Part shown: piece after piece, positions 62,989 to 64,000 of the stretch
Position numbering within the stretch: the first letter of the stretch is position 1
Layout: every line of letters begins with the position of its first letter
Origin: Lutjanus erythropterus
Taxonomy: Eukaryota > Chordata > Actinopteri > Lutjaniformes > Lutjanidae
Direction of reading: 5' to 3'
Length of the DNA stretch: 64,000 nucleotides
NCBI GenBank assembly: GCA_020091685.1
Contig: CM034597.1
Span: 2,922,646-2,986,645, forward strand
Made by a program: the position numbers and the translations under genes
Notes under the pieces: model-generated
What the model saw: only the letters and a program-made list of their open reading frames with translations
What the model was told of the DNA's origin: nothing
The model's database searches: none

Positions 62989-64000
62989 CTAAAGGAAAAA
63001 AGATCCACACATGACTCTGCACCATACCAGCTGCAAAATTGCCATAGACTTATAAATGTCATTGGTCTTTAAAAGGATAGATAATAAAGTCATAGAATTT
63101 GCTATATTATTCTTCAGATTTAATTTCCATGATGATGCATAGGGTGCACTTTAATTAATTAGTTAACAAGCACAAAACGCCATGAATTCAAACACTTCCG
63201 AGTATTAATGCAGGTAGTACAGTAACTTGTGGCTCTATCTAAATTAGAGAAACACAGCATGATGTCTGTCATCAGCTCTGCATGGAAAAATCTCAAAAGC
63301 TTAAAAAATGACGATGCAAAGTGTGCGCTGTGCTCTAACAAGGGATGAAATGCGCTGGACTGAGGTTTGGTGAGATATTTGGAATATCAGACAAAATTCC
63401 AAGTGAAAGTCCAAAGATTCAAGAACACCAGACTCATATTTTAATACTGGAAATTAAACCTTATGATGGATTTACCTTCAGCAGTTGCAATGCGCCTCTC
63501 ACTGCAGAAAGACAGCCAAAAGTTCCTGAAGAATCTTTCCAAAATCTTCCACCAGGTGAGTGAGAGCTTTTTTAGAGTTTTCCTTTTTAATTTTGAGTGA
63601 TCATTAAATTTATTAGGCTGAGTTTTCCTAACATAGCAGTGGGCACAGTGTCAGCCTTCTGCTGGAGTCTCAGCAGCCTCTGAATGCCAACAGAATATGG
63701 AATCTGTCTCAGTTCAATAAAATGTTTTTAAAAACACCAAATAACTTGTTTTAACGAATTTCATTTGTTTATAATATGAAGAATTGTAAAATATTACTTC
63801 AATAAGGCTGTTCAGTCAGACAGTGACAGATCACAGGCAGTAAACTTGGCATTTCATCCTCCCAGCTGTGATGAAGGTCCAGCTGCATGGATTATGCGCA
63901 GATTATATTATGTTCATTATAATGTTGATTAATGATGAAAGGACATTCTTCTGCCTCTGTAATTATTAAGACCAGCAATGTTCTGACAGTATGGCCAAAA
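62989..64000. other. Intron upstream of exon e1
   Basis: No exon fits the mcf2l2 reading frame here. A plus-strand frame at 63345-63563 ends near a CCACCAG|GTGAGT donor-like site but has no recognisable product. The next upstream exon should lie beyond the window. Confidence 0.5.

Noticed and set aside
1-64000. Endogenous retrovirus, Polinton or other capsid-bearing element
   Set aside because: I saw no long terminal repeats, polymerase, integrase or capsid-like frames anywhere in the window.

Overview
The window is vertebrate nuclear DNA, almost certainly from a ray-finned (teleost) fish. It has long AT-rich introns, GT-AG splice sites and abundant fish-type repeats: Tc1/mariner and hAT-like elements, TTAA-bounded miniature elements, tRNA-derived SINEs, and GT/GA microsatellites and minisatellites. 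I cannot name the species.

Two protein-coding genes are supported. The first runs along the whole window on the minus strand. It is a Dbl-family Rho guanine-nucleotide exchange factor of the MCF2/MCF2L/MCF2L2 group, most likely mcf2l2. Seventeen consecutive coding exons (62988 down to 2051) join in frame into 2058 nt, or 686 residues. These cover the end of the N-terminal region, a spectrin-like region, a linker, a complete DH (RhoGEF) domain and the first half of the PH domain. The N-terminal exons and the end of the PH domain with the C-terminus lie outside the window.

The second gene, b3gnt5, is a plus-strand gene whose coding sequence is a single exon (41575-42759). It encodes a 394-residue Golgi glycosyltransferase that starts lacto/neolacto-series glycolipid chains. 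It lies inside the 29.8-kb mcf2l2 intron between the exons at 50485-50573 and 20661-20727. A human MCF2L2 intron also holds B3GNT5 on the opposite strand, and this is the main reason for preferring mcf2l2 over its paralogues. Upstream of b3gnt5 are a 5'-leader splice acceptor at 40998, a CpG-rich promoter candidate (38.2-38.7 kb) and a possible distant first exon (28.6-29.0 kb).

Layout: 1-20.7 kb holds PH and DH exons and their introns. 20.7-50.5 kb is the giant intron, with a Tc1 copy interrupted by a TTAA element (24.5-26.5 kb), minisatellites (27-34 kb), b3gnt5 (about 38-43.4 kb), a 1.28-kb palindrome (45.5-46.8 kb) and a direct duplication (47.6 and 49.5 kb). 50.5-63 kb holds linker and spectrin-region exons with more repeats. 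63-64 kb is intron.

The two genes overlap in position but have no evident shared pathway: one activates Rho GTPases at membranes and the other builds glycolipids in the Golgi. I found no undescribed defence, secretion or metabolic system. The unusual material is structural: nested transposons with readable target sites, a large palindrome, higher-order minisatellites, and the regulatory layout of the nested gene.
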